64,000 nt of DNA, taken from contig JBBEBG010000040.1 in NCBI GenBank assembly GCA_040882465.1, forward strand, positions 97,061 through 161,060, given 5' to 3'. Origin of the DNA: Gemmatimonadota bacterium. GTDB taxonomy: Bacteria > Gemmatimonadota > Gemmatimonadetes > Longimicrobiales > Gaopeijiaceae. The translations under genes were made by a program, and so were the position numbers. The notes under the pieces are model-generated. The model was given only the letters and a program-made list of their open reading frames with translations. It did not search any database and had not been told where the DNA came from. Positions 36,047 through 46,467 of this stretch are shown here, in pieces (positions within the stretch are counted from its first letter, which is position 1; every line of letters starts with the position of its first letter).

Positions 36047-36696
36047 CGACGGGTCTCCCGGCACGGCCGGCGCCGCTGGTGCTGGCGGCCCCGAGTGGAA
36101 CCGGGAAGACCACGATCGCGCACGCCCTCGTCGAGGGCTCGGTGGATTTCGTCTTCTCGATCTCGGTCACGACACGTCCGGCGCGGAAAGGGGAGAGGGA
36201 CGGGGTAGACTACGAGTTCGTGGGCCGGGAAACATTTCTGCGTCTGGCCGAAGGCGGGGAGCTCGTCGAGTGGGCGGAAGTCCACGGAAACCTCTACGGG
36301 ACGCGGCGGCGCGTCGTGGAAGAGGCGAGGGACCGAGGAAAACATCCGGTCCTCGACATCGATGTCCAGGGAGCTCGGCAGATCAAGGAGCGGATTCCGG
36401 AGGCCGTCCTCGTCTTCGTCTTTCCTCCTTCGGGAGAAGTGTTGCGGAGCCGGCTGACGAGGAGGGGCACGGAGGATCCGGCCGAAGTGCGGCGTCGGCT
36501 ACAGACGGCCCATCGCGAGATGGAGGAGGTCGTTCGCTTCGATTATATCGTGGTGAACGAGACGCTCGAGAGCGCGGTGGCGCGGGTGCGGGAGATCGTC
36601 ACCTCGGAAGGGCACAGGGTTTCGAGGATGTTGGGTCTCGAGGGAGAAGTGGCACGGATCCGTGACGACATCGAGCGGATCCTGGCGGACGCCTGA
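36043..36696 (+). CDS. gmk: guanylate kinase
   Basis: A 217-residue cytosolic kinase converting GMP and ATP to GDP and ADP. The P-loop is LAAPSGTGKTTIAHAL. GMP-binding residues lie in SVTTRPARKGERDGVDYEFV and WAEVHGNLYGT, and the Walker B-like segment is PVLDIDVQGARQIKE. The lid region SRLTRRGTEDPAEVRRRL is intact. The GTG start overlaps the yicC stop (GTGA). It precedes rpoZ by 81 nt; that gap is short enough for readthrough. Length and motif order are standard. Confidence 0.97.
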   Translation: MTTGLPARPAPLVLAAPSGTGKTTIAHALVEGSVDFVFSISVTTRPARKGERDGVDYEFVGRETFLRLAEGGELVEWAEVHGNLYGTRRRVVEEARDRGKHPVLDIDVQGARQIKERIPEAVLVFVFPPSGEVLRSRLTRRGTEDPAEVRRRLQTAHREMEEVVRFDYIVVNETLESAVARVREIVTSEGHRVSRMLGLEGEVARIRDDIERILADA

Positions 36697-36777
36697 ACGA
36701 CACCGCGGAGCGCGGCGCTCCGTTGCGGGTACACGAACCAATGTTGTGGAAATTACGAGAAGAGGAGCGCACGAACG

Positions 36778-36993
36778 ATGATCGTCTTCACGCCCGACCA
36801 GATGGCCGAACACACCGGAAGTAAATACCTCGGCGTGCTCGTGGCCGCGAAATATGCCCGGGAGCTCAACTCGCTTCCGCGCGATCTCAAGCCCCTCGGC
36901 GAAGAGGAGAAGCTTTCGACCCGGTCGCTCGGAGCCCTCACTTCCGGGCAGATCGAGTTCCGCCTCGTGGGACGGCGCCGCGTCGAGGAGTAG
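36778..36993 (+). CDS. rpoZ: RNA polymerase omega subunit
   Basis: A 71-residue protein in the conserved gmk-rpoZ-coaBC context. The sequence SKYLGVLVAAKYARELNSLP matches the conserved omega core that clamps beta-prime during polymerase assembly, and TSGQIEFRLVGRR is the usual end. A GAGGAG lies 12 nt before the ATG. The stop is 4 nt before the GTG of coaBC. The family name rests on both the core motif and the gene order. Confidence 0.88.
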   Translation: MIVFTPDQMAEHTGSKYLGVLVAAKYARELNSLPRDLKPLGEEEKLSTRSLGALTSGQIEFRLVGRRRVEE

Positions 36994-36997
36994 TCGT

Positions 36998-38266
36998 GTG
37001 GCAAGCCGGTCCCTGAGTCCCCGCCCTCCCTGGGCGGGACGGAAGGTCGTTCTCGGAGTGACCGGAGGGATCGCGGCGTACAAGGCAGTGCAGGTGGCCC
37101 GGGACCTGACGCGCTTGGGCGCGGCCGTGGACACCGTCCTCTCTCACTCGGCCCGCTCCTTCGTCGGGCCACTCAGCTTCTCCGGGGTGACGGGCCGCGA
37201 GGTTCACACCGACCTCCTTTCCGGAAGCGGGGCCGCCCTCCATCTCCGGATTGCCGCAGAGGCCGACCTGGTTCTCGTCGCCCCCGCGACCGCGGACCTC
37301 ATCGCCCGGGCCGCACAAGGGCGCGCGAACGACCTCCTCGCTTCGGTCCTTCTCGCCACAAGGGCCCCGGTTCTGCTCGCTCCCGCGATGAACGACCGGA
37401 TGTACTCCCATCCGCAGACCCAGCGAAACGTCGCACACTGCCGGGACGTCCTTGGTTATGGGATCGCCGGTCCAGCGGTGGGCGCTCTCGCCGTGGGAGA
37501 AGGGGAAGGACCGGGCAGAATGCTGGAACCCGAGGAGATCGTGGACTTCGCCGGCCGGGTCCTCGGGAACGATCCGCTTTTCGCCGCTCGTCACGTGATG
37601 GTCACGGCGGGGCCCACGCGGGAAGCGATCGATCCGGTGCGGTACGTCGGGAATCGTTCCTCGGGGCGGATGGGGTTCGCACTCGCGCGCGAGGCCTGGC
37701 TCCGTGGGGCCCAGGTCACGCTCGTGTCCGGGCCGAGCCAACTCCCCGACCCGGCCGGTGTCCGGACCCTCCGCGTCGAGAGCGCCGCGGAGATGCTCGA
37801 AGAGGCGCGGGCGGCGGTCCCGACGGCGGACGTCCTGATCTTCGCCGCAGCGGTCGCCGACTTCCGGCCGAGCACTCGCTCGGCCGAGAAGTGGAAACGG
37901 TCCGAGGCGGGACCGACTCCCACGATCTCCCTCGCCGAAAACCCGGACGTGGCGCTCGAAACGCTCCCCCTGCGGCGAAAAGGAGCGATCGCTGTCGGAT
38001 TCGCCCTCGAAACGGGCAAACTGGTCGAGCGTGCACAGGCGAAGCTCCAGGCGAAGGACTTCGACCTCATCGTCGCAAACGACCCCGAGGAGGAGGGCGC
38101 CGGATTCGAGGTGGCGACCAACCGTGCGACCATTCTCGATCGCGAGGGCGGAGAAGAGGCCCTTCCACTTCTGTCCAAGGACGAGGTGGCCCTGCGCGTC
38201 CTCGACCGAGTGCGAGAGCGCATCGCCAGAAGGGAAGGGCACCGCGGCGCAGGATCGCGGACGTGA
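36998..38266 (+). CDS. coaBC: phosphopantothenoylcysteine synthetase/decarboxylase
   Basis: A 422-residue bifunctional enzyme of coenzyme A synthesis. The N-terminal CoaC flavoprotein half shows GVTGGIAAYKAVQVARDL, the substrate histidine region SHSARSFVGPLSFSGVTG and LAPAMNDRMYSHPQTQRN. The CoaB half contains VTAGPTREAIDPVRYVGNRS and ALETGKLVERAQAKLQAKDF, with VANDPEEEGAGFEV near the end. The GTG at 36998 follows GGAG and begins directly after rpoZ. Its stop overlaps the uracil-DNA glycosylase GTG by 4 nt. The cysteine donor is joined to phosphopantothenate with CTP, then decarboxylated. Confidence 0.96.
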   Translation: MASRSLSPRPPWAGRKVVLGVTGGIAAYKAVQVARDLTRLGAAVDTVLSHSARSFVGPLSFSGVTGREVHTDLLSGSGAALHLRIAAEADLVLVAPATADLIARAAQGRANDLLASVLLATRAPVLLAPAMNDRMYSHPQTQRNVAHCRDVLGYGIAGPAVGALAVGEGEGPGRMLEPEEIVDFAGRVLGNDPLFAARHVMVTAGPTREAIDPVRYVGNRSSGRMGFALAREAWLRGAQVTLVSGPSQLPDPAGVRTLRVESAAEMLEEARAAVPTADVLIFAAAVADFRPSTRSAEKWKRSEAGPTPTISLAENPDVALETLPLRRKGAIAVGFALETGKLVERAQAKLQAKDFDLIVANDPEEEGAGFEVATNRATILDREGGEEALPLLSKDEVALRVLDRVRERIARREGHRGAGSRT

Positions 38267-39039
38267 GCCGGGGTGCCCCGGATCCCGCGGAAGTCGCAAG
38301 GCTCATCCGGCAACGAGAGGAGCTCGGAGCCGGACCGCTCGTCCTCCAGGGAATGACGCGGGAGGAGGCTCTTGCCTCGACGCGAAGGAGGTCGGCGGCC
38401 GCCACGCCGCGTCCGAGCGACCGGGGGAGTGTGCGGGCGCCCCTTCCGGTCACCGGCACCGACGTGCCGGAGGGCTATGACGAGCTGAAGGCGGCGGCTC
38501 TCGCTTGCACCCGGTGCCGACTCGCACCTGGAAGGACGCAGGTCGTCTTTTCCGACGGAAATCCCGAGGGACGCCTCATGGTCGTCGGCGAAGCGCCGGG
38601 GGCCCAGGAGGATCGGACGGGGCTTCCCTTCGTCGGTCCGGCGGGAAAGCTCCTCGACCTTCTCCTCGCGACGATCGGCCTTTCGCGGGAAGCCTCGGTC
38701 TATATCTGCAACGTGATCAAGTGCCGGCCGCCGGAGAACCGGAATCCGAGGCCCGACGAGATTGACGCCTGCGCACCCTACCTCCGCCGCCAGATCGAGT
38801 TGGTGAAGCCGGAGGCGATCCTTGCGGTGGGCACCTTCGCGGGGCAGCTCCTTTCCGGATCCGATCGTCCTCTGGGAAAGCTCCGCGGGGAGGTGTACAG
38901 TTACGAGGGAATCCCGGTCGTGGTGACTTACCACCCCGCGGCGCTCCTCCGGAACTCCGGGTGGATCCGCCCGACTTGGGACGACTTTCAGCTCCTTTGT
39001 AAACTCCTCGACTCGACGCCGACGTCCCGGCCGACGTGA
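38263..39039 (+). CDS. family 4 uracil-DNA glycosylase
   Basis: A 258-residue iron-sulfur uracil-DNA glycosylase that removes uracil arising from cytosine deamination. Cysteines for the 4Fe-4S cluster are in ALACTRCRLAPGR and YICNVIKCRPPENRNPRPDE, then IDAC. Catalytic motifs are VVGEAPGAQEDRTGLPFVGP and TYHPAALLRN. The first 70 residues are a low-complexity extension. The GTG start overlaps coaBC and the stop overlaps dnaB, both by 4 nt. Family 4 enzymes are common in thermophiles and high-GC bacteria; the gene position within a replication/CoA operon is conserved in several phyla. Confidence 0.94.
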   Translation: MSRGAPDPAEVARLIRQREELGAGPLVLQGMTREEALASTRRRSAAATPRPSDRGSVRAPLPVTGTDVPEGYDELKAAALACTRCRLAPGRTQVVFSDGNPEGRLMVVGEAPGAQEDRTGLPFVGPAGKLLDLLLATIGLSREASVYICNVIKCRPPENRNPRPDEIDACAPYLRRQIELVKPEAILAVGTFAGQLLSGSDRPLGKLRGEVYSYEGIPVVVTYHPAALLRNSGWIRPTWDDFQLLCKLLDSTPTSRPT

Positions 39040-40487
39040 ACCCGACTACCTCTCCTCCGGCCTCCGAGCCCCGCGCACCGCCCCGGTACGACCGGGATCC
39101 GCCCTATTCGATGGAAGCGGAGGTGTCGGTGCTGGGAGGGCTGCTCATCGACGCCGAATCCATCGCGAAGGTCCAGGACCTACTCGACGACTCGATGTTC
39201 TTTCGCGAGCAGCACCGCATCCTTTTCCGGGTGATGCGCCAGCTCCAGGAGCGTCGGACCGCGATCGACGTCGTCACGGTGGGAGACCTCCTCCGGAGCT
39301 CGGGTGAGCTCGACCGCGCCGGCGGGATGGAGTTTCTGGCCGAGCTCCTGGACGCCGTCCCCACGGCGGCGAACATCCAGTACCACGCGCGAATCGTCCG
39401 CGACAAGGCGCTTCTGCGGCGCCTCGTGGACGCCTCGACTCGGATCATCCAGGACGTCTACGAGCCGGGAGACCGCTCTGTGGACGAGGTCGTGGACGAG
39501 TCGGAGCGCCGCATCTTCCAGGTCGCGGAGAGCCACGACCGGGGTGGATTCGTCTGGATCAAGGATCTGCTCTGGGATGCTTTCGAAAACATCGAGCGGC
39601 TCCAGGCGAACAAGGGTGGCCTGACCGGCGTCCCCTCCGGATTCCCGCGGCTCGACTACATGACGACGGGGTTCCAGAGGGGCGACCTCGTCATCGTGGC
39701 GGGGCGCCCCTCGATGGGAAAGACCTCCTGGGTGTTGAACGTCGCCCAGAACGCGGCGATCGATCACCAGGTCCCCGTCGCGATTTTTTCGCTCGAGATG
39801 TCGAAGGAACAACTCGTCCAACGCCTCCTCTGTTCGGAGGCGCGCGTGGACGCGCAGAAGCTCCGCACCGGGCGACTCTCCCCGTCGGATTACCAGCGAA
39901 TCGGAACGGCGGGTGCGAAGCTCAACACCGCACCGATCTGGATCGACGATTCGCCCGGAGGGACGGTCCTAGACATGCGCGCGAAGGCACGGAGGCTCAA
40001 GGCCGACGCCGGGCTCGGGATGCTCGTCGTGGACTACCTCCAGCTCATGGCGGGATCGGGGAGGGTCGAAAGCCGCCAGCAGGAGGTCAGTCAGATCTCG
40101 CGCGGGCTCAAGTCGCTCGCGCGGGAGTTGGAGGTGCCGGTCCTCGCTCTCTCCCAACTTTCGCGCGGCCCGGAGCAGAGGACCGAGCATCGCCCCCAGC
40201 TTTCGGACCTGCGCGACTCCGGGTCCATCGAGCAGGATGCCGATATCGTCATGTTCCTGTACCGCCCCGAGTACTACAGTTCGTCCGCGACCGATGATGA
40301 GGGGAAGTCGATCCTCGGGAAGGCCGAGCTCATCGTCGGGAAGCAGAGGAACGGACCCACTGGCACCGTGGACCTTTATTTCCACCACACCTACACGCGC
40401 TTCGACGAGCTGACGGAGGATTCCCCCGAGGCGGGCGCCGCGGTCGGGGGCGGAAGCCGGGGCGGGCCCGAGGACGTGCCCTTCTGA
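39036..40487 (+). CDS. dnaB: replicative DNA helicase DnaB
   Basis: A 483-residue hexameric helicase. The N-terminal domain (SMEAEVSVLGGLLIDAESIA) is joined by a linker to the RecA-like motor, with Walker A GRPSMGKTSW, the Walker B region MLVVDYLQLM, and the arginine-rich segment DLRDSGSIEQDADIVMFLYR. The basic end KQRNGPTGTVDLYFH is canonical. A short Pro-rich leader and a Gly-rich C-tail (AAVGGGSRGG) are added. No intein or insertion interrupts the motor. The GTG start overlaps the glycosylase stop. It should load at the origin with DnaC-like or DnaA-dependent help, none of which is in this window. Confidence 0.97.
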   Translation: MNPTTSPPASEPRAPPRYDRDPPYSMEAEVSVLGGLLIDAESIAKVQDLLDDSMFFREQHRILFRVMRQLQERRTAIDVVTVGDLLRSSGELDRAGGMEFLAELLDAVPTAANIQYHARIVRDKALLRRLVDASTRIIQDVYEPGDRSVDEVVDESERRIFQVAESHDRGGFVWIKDLLWDAFENIERLQANKGGLTGVPSGFPRLDYMTTGFQRGDLVIVAGRPSMGKTSWVLNVAQNAAIDHQVPVAIFSLEMSKEQLVQRLLCSEARVDAQKLRTGRLSPSDYQRIGTAGAKLNTAPIWIDDSPGGTVLDMRAKARRLKADAGLGMLVVDYLQLMAGSGRVESRQQEVSQISRGLKSLARELEVPVLALSQLSRGPEQRTEHRPQLSDLRDSGSIEQDADIVMFLYRPEYYSSSATDDEGKSILGKAELIVGKQRNGPTGTVDLYFHHTYTRFDELTEDSPEAGAAVGGGSRGGPEDVPF

Positions 40488-40537
40488 GCGGGGAGGGGGG
40501 GCGAGGGGGCACGGCGGGCGTGGGGGGAGGGCGTCCC

Positions 40538-41239
40538 ATGGTCGGAGTCTGCCTTCCCGCCGCGGGGTCGGGGGAGCGGATGGGCGGCGCCCGGAAACCC
40601 TTCCTCGAATTGGACGGTGCCCCGCTCCTCCTGCATGCGCTTCGCCCCTTCCTCGCGCATCCTGACGTTGCATGCTTGGTCGTCGCGCTCGCGCGCGAGG
40701 ACGCCGACGCCCCCCCGCTCTGGCTTCGAGAACTCGAGCCGCGAGTCCGCGTGGTCGCGGGAGGGGCGACGCGCACCGAGTCCGTATTCGCTGCGCTCGA
40801 GGCGCTCCCGGAAGAGGTCGAGATCGTGCTGGTGCATGATGCGGCTCGCCCGCTCGTCACGCGGGACCTCGTGGATCGGTGCATTCGCGGGGTCGGAGAA
40901 GGGGTGGGTGCGGTCGTCGGAGTTCGGGTGAGCGACACGTTGAAGGAAGTGGAGGAAGTGGAGGAAGGCGATTGGATTACGGGGACTCCGGACCGAAGTG
41001 GATTTTGGCACGCGCAAACCCCGCAGGGATTCCCGAAGAGGCCCCTCCTCGACGCCTACAGGGGTGCTCGACGGGAGGGTGCGGAGGCGACCGATGACGC
41101 TGCCCTTTTCGCGCGGGCCGGCGGCCGCGTGCGGATGGTGGAGGGATCGAGATGGAACTTGAAGGTTACCGTGCCGGAGGACCTCGAGATCGCAAGAGTT
41201 CTTCTCGCGCGGCGCGATCCCGGGCGGGAAGGTCCATGA
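40538..41239 (+). CDS. ispD: MEP cytidylyltransferase IspD
   Basis: A 233-residue enzyme of the non-mevalonate isoprenoid pathway, joining CTP to methylerythritol phosphate. The nucleotide-binding start LPAAGSGERMGGARKPFLEL, VHDAARPLVTRDLVD and AQTPQGFPKRPLLDA are diagnostic. The ATG at 40538 has GGAGGG about 7 nt upstream; a GTG at 40520 is less well placed. A repeated EVEEVEEG stretch lies in the middle. Its stop overlaps the tsaC ATG. ispF, often the next gene, is not here. Confidence 0.95.
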   Translation: MVGVCLPAAGSGERMGGARKPFLELDGAPLLLHALRPFLAHPDVACLVVALAREDADAPPLWLRELEPRVRVVAGGATRTESVFAALEALPEEVEIVLVHDAARPLVTRDLVDRCIRGVGEGVGAVVGVRVSDTLKEVEEVEEGDWITGTPDRSGFWHAQTPQGFPKRPLLDAYRGARREGAEATDDAALFARAGGRVRMVEGSRWNLKVTVPEDLEIARVLLARRDPGREGP

Positions 41240-41943
41240 CCTCCGGGCGGCCCGGCGGCAAGGTGAACAAGCCTCTGCTTCGGTCCTGGCCGGTCGCGGG
41301 AAGAGGCGCGGAATCGAGCGAGGTCGAGCGGATCGGGGACCACCTCGCCGGCGGCGGCCTCCTCGCGTACCCGACGGAGACCTCTTACGGGCTCGGAGCG
41401 GCCGCGACCGAGGGCGGGGTCGAAGCAGTTCGACGACTGAAGGGGCGGGCGGCAGACGCACCCTTTCTCGTCCTTCTCCCCAGCGGGGGCGATCCCGTGG
41501 ATGCTCCCAAACGGTGGGGTCTCGCCCTTCCCGACGCCGCCCGAAATGCCGCCGCGGGCCTTTGGCCAGGACCGCTCACGATGGTACTTTTCGACCGGGA
41601 GGCACGTTTTCCCCCGGGGATCCGCAGCGCGTCAGCAGGGGTCGCCGTGCGGGTGAGCTCGCACCCCTTCGTCGAGGCACTCATGGCGCTCTGGGACCGT
41701 CCCCTCATCTCGACGAGCGCGAATCGGTCGGGTTCCCAGCCAACCCGCTCCGCCAGGGAGATCGTGGCGGCCTTCGAGGGTCTTCCAATGTCGGAGGAGC
41801 TCTGGATCGTGGACGCGGGAATGTTGACGGCATCCCTCCCATCGACCGTCGTGGACTTCACCCTTCCACGCCCCCGCGTCCTTCGGGAGGGCGCCCTGAC
41901 CTTCGCGGAGCTCTTCCGACGCGTTCCCGAACTCGACCGATGA
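41236..41943 (+). CDS. tsaC: L-threonylcarbamoyladenylate synthase
   Basis: A 235-residue Sua5/YciO/YrdC-domain protein. It makes threonylcarbamoyl-AMP from threonine, bicarbonate and ATP for the t6A modification of ANN-decoding tRNAs. Motifs are LLAYPTETSYGLGAAAT, RLKGRAADAPFLVLLPS, GLWPGPLTMVLFDR, GVAVRVSSHPFVEAL and ISTSANRSGSQP. The length is that of the short YrdC-type form without the Sua5 C-domain, although a tail of about 50 residues follows. ATG overlaps the ispD stop; the stop overlaps the YwlE-like gene. The two-gene order is also seen in Firmicutes (ywlC-ywlE). Confidence 0.93.
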   Translation: MTSGRPGGKVNKPLLRSWPVAGRGAESSEVERIGDHLAGGGLLAYPTETSYGLGAAATEGGVEAVRRLKGRAADAPFLVLLPSGGDPVDAPKRWGLALPDAARNAAAGLWPGPLTMVLFDREARFPPGIRSASAGVAVRVSSHPFVEALMALWDRPLISTSANRSGSQPTRSAREIVAAFEGLPMSEELWIVDAGMLTASLPSTVVDFTLPRPRVLREGALTFAELFRRVPELDR

Positions 41944-42479
41944 AAGACGCGGATCGGCCCCACCCGGACCCGAAGAGGCCACCTTCACACCAAGGGGAGG
42001 CGGGTGAGGCTTTTCGACTCCTCTTCGTCTGCACGGGAAACACGTGCCGGAGTCCTCTCGCGGAGGCGCTGACCCAACGCGCGCTGGTCCGGCTCGGGTG
42101 GAGGCAAGTCGAAGTGCGCTCCGCCGGAGTCTTAGCCACCGTGGGCGCTCCGGCGAGTGAGGGGTCACTTCGGGCGGGGGCGCGGCACGGGCTCGACCTT
42201 TCAACGCACCGAAGCGTGCAGGTGACCGAGGAGCTCGTGGCCTGGGCAGACCTCATCCTCACGATGTCCGCTTCGCACCTCCTCGCCGTCAGTGCGTACG
42301 GAGGAGAGGAGCGCGCCTCCGTCATCACAGACTTCGTCGGCGGCGACGCGGAGGGGCGGGGGATCGGCGTCGTCGATCCGCACGGCGGAGACGATGCCCT
42401 ATACGAAGAGACGCTCATCGAGATCGAGGGGCTTGTGGACCACGCGCTAACGAAACTCGCTCCGCTCGTGGCCCCATGA
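41940..42479 (+). CDS. low-molecular-weight phosphatase, YwlE-like
   Basis: A 179-residue phosphatase of the LMW-PTP family. The P-loop FVCTGNTCRSPLAEAL has the nucleophilic Cys, the Arg, and the Thr that marks protein-arginine phosphatases (YwlE) instead of the Ile/Leu of tyrosine phosphatases. The general-acid Asp is in GVVDPHGGDDALYEET. A charged 25-residue extension precedes the P-loop. It is locked by 4-nt overlaps between tsaC and aroE. Arginine versus tyrosine specificity is inferred from one residue; no McsB arginine kinase is seen in this window. Confidence 0.88.
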   Translation: MKDADRPHPDPKRPPSHQGEAGEAFRLLFVCTGNTCRSPLAEALTQRALVRLGWRQVEVRSAGVLATVGAPASEGSLRAGARHGLDLSTHRSVQVTEELVAWADLILTMSASHLLAVSAYGGEERASVITDFVGGDAEGRGIGVVDPHGGDDALYEETLIEIEGLVDHALTKLAPLVAP

Positions 42480-43326
42480 TTGGCGCGTCCACACGCCTGG
42501 TGGCGCTCCTCGGGAATCCCGTGTCCCATTCCCTGTCGCCTCGAATCCAGAATGCGGCCTTCCGTGCGCTCTCGGTTGATGGGGTGTACGTCGCACTCCG
42601 CTGTGAAGAATCCGACGTCCCCGGGCTCGTGCGCGGAATCGCGCGGGCCGGGGGCGCCGGAAACATCACCCTCCCGCACAAGGAGATCGCGGCTCGCACG
42701 GTGGACCACCCGAGCGAGCTCGTGCGGCGTACCGGGGCGTGCAACACCTTCTGGCTCGAGAACGGTCTCGTGCACGGGGAGAACACCGACGTGGCCGGAT
42801 TTCGCGGAGCGGTCGAGGCGCTGATCGGGCGTTCGGCGAAGGGACTTCGGGTCCTGCTTCTCGGCGCGGGCGGGTCCGCGCGCGGGGCCCTCGAGGGACT
42901 TCTCGCCGACGGCGTGGGGGAGGCGTGGGTCTGGAATCGCACCCCCGATCGTGCGCGGGCTCTCGTCGCAGTCGCGAATGACCCCCGTGTTTCGGCGCTC
43001 GACTCTCTCGGTGCGATGGCGGGGGAGCCCCTCGACCTCATCGTGAACGCGACATCGCTCGGGCTCCGGGATTCGGATTCGCTTCCGATCGACCTTTCGG
43101 AGGTCGCGGAGCCGGGCGCCCTCCTCGATCTCGTGTATCGTCCGGCGGAGACGCCGCTCGTTCGATTCGCCCGCACGCTCGGAATCCCCGCCGCGGACGG
43201 TGGAGAGATGCTTGTGAGGCAAGGGGCGGAAGCATTCCGGCTCTGGTGGGGCCACCCTGCTCCCCTCCAGGTCATGCAGGAGGCGATGGCGGGGTCCAGG
43301 ACCGCCGGCGCCGGGGCTGCGGGCGG

Positions 43327-43330
<4 letters not shown>
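42476..43330 (+). CDS. aroE: shikimate dehydrogenase
   Basis: A 284-residue NADPH enzyme that reduces 3-dehydroshikimate on the route to aromatic amino acids. Substrate residues are in LLGNPVSHSLSPRIQN and GNITLPHKEIAART (catalytic Lys), and GENTDVAGF carries the Asp. The Rossmann loop is LLLGAGGSARGALEGL followed by WNRTPDRA. The ATG overlaps the phosphatase stop, and the stop overlaps the likely TTG start of comF. Alanine/glycine-rich residues make up the C-terminal tail. Length is normal. Confidence 0.95.
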
Positions 43331-45203
<1,873 letters not shown>

Positions 45204-45210
45204 GCGCCCC

Positions 45211-46467
45211 GTGTCGCGCACCCGGACACTCGCCGATCTCGCGGAGGGAGAGCTTCGGGGAAGGCGCGTCCTGGTCCGTGCCGACTACAATGTTCCTCTG
45301 AAGGATTCGGGAGAAATCGCGGATCCGAGCCGCGTGGACGCCACACTCCCGACGCTCGCCCTCCTTCGAACCAGGGGGGCGCGTACGATCCTGGCCTCGC
45401 ATCTGGGACGCCCCGACGGCACCCGCGATCCCTCCGCCTCGCTCGCACCCGTGGCCCGCCTCCTCTCCGAGCGTCTCGGCACCGAGGTGCGCCTCGTGGA
45501 TGGCGAACCCGGAAGCGAGGCGGTCCGGAGCGCCGTGGATCGGCTCGTCTCGGGCGAATGTCTTCTCCTCGAGAACGTCCGCTTCCACCCTGGTGAAACC
45601 AAGAACGATCCCGCGCTCGCCCGGGCCTTTGCGGGGCTTGCCGAAGGATTCGTAGGGGACGCGTTCGGGGCGGCGCACCGTGCCCATGCCTCGAACGTGG
45701 GGGCGGCCCGGATCATCCGGGAACGCGCGGGGCCGGCTGTGGCCGGCCTCCTCATGGCGCGCGAGCTGCATTACCTCCAGGAGGCCCTGCGAGAGCCCGC
45801 CAGGCCCTTCATCGCCATCCTCGGCGGCGCGAAGATCTCCGGGAAGATCGACCTCATCCGAGCGATCCTTCCCCGCGTTGACCGACTCCTCGTGGGCGGC
45901 GCGATGGCGAACACCTTTTTTCGCGCGCTCGGGCTGGACACTGGGGCTTCGCTCGTGGAAGATGACCGGGTCGCGATGGCCGCGGAGCTCCTCGACGAGG
46001 CCGGCGACAAACTGCTCCTCCCCGTGGACTGCACGGTCGCGAACCAGATCGAGGCGGGCGCGCCGGCCCGAAACGTGGACCGGACGGCGGTCGGTCCGGC
46101 GGATCGGATCGGCGACATCGGGCTCGACTCCCGCGAGATCTTCGCGGCCGAGGCCCGTGGCGCCGCGACCGTCCTCTGGAATGGTCCGATGGGGGTCTTC
46201 GAAACGCCCCCCTTCGACGGTGGGACCTTCGAGCTCGCCCGCGTTCTGGCGGAGGCGGCGGACCGGGGTGCGACGATCGTCGTCGGCGGAGGAGATTCGG
46301 CCGCGGCGGCGGCGGCGGCGGGAGTGGCCGACCGGATGACGCACATCTCGACTGGAGGGGGCGCGTCGCTGGACCTCCTCGCCGGACGGGAGCTCCCGGG
46401 AGTGGCGGTCCTCGACAGAGTGGAGAGCGAAGCGGCGGCTGTCGGTGAGGGAGGAGCGACTCGATGA
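45211..46467 (+). CDS. pgk: phosphoglycerate kinase
   Basis: A 418-residue glycolytic enzyme making ATP from 1,3-bisphosphoglycerate. Substrate motifs are VLVRADYNVPLKD, LASHLGRPDGTRDPSASLAP and LLENVRFHPGE; the nucleotide domain has AILGGAKISGKIDLIRAIL, WNGPMGVFETPPFDGGT and HISTGGGASLDLLAG. A GTG start at 45211 lies 7 nt after gap, with AAGGGG upstream. The stop overlaps the tpiA ATG by 4 nt. An alanine run (SAAAAAAAGVAD) occurs near the C-terminus. All expected residues are present. Confidence 0.97.
   Translation: MSRTRTLADLAEGELRGRRVLVRADYNVPLKDSGEIADPSRVDATLPTLALLRTRGARTILASHLGRPDGTRDPSASLAPVARLLSERLGTEVRLVDGEPGSEAVRSAVDRLVSGECLLLENVRFHPGETKNDPALARAFAGLAEGFVGDAFGAAHRAHASNVGAARIIRERAGPAVAGLLMARELHYLQEALREPARPFIAILGGAKISGKIDLIRAILPRVDRLLVGGAMANTFFRALGLDTGASLVEDDRVAMAAELLDEAGDKLLLPVDCTVANQIEAGAPARNVDRTAVGPADRIGDIGLDSREIFAAEARGAATVLWNGPMGVFETPPFDGGTFELARVLAEAADRGATIVVGGGDSAAAAAAAGVADRMTHISTGGGASLDLLAGRELPGVAVLDRVESEAAAVGEGGATR

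Noticed and set aside
41275-41943. Extra catalytic domain in the TsaC protein tail
   Set aside because: The last 50 residues have no recognisable Sua5 domain motif and are too short for it.
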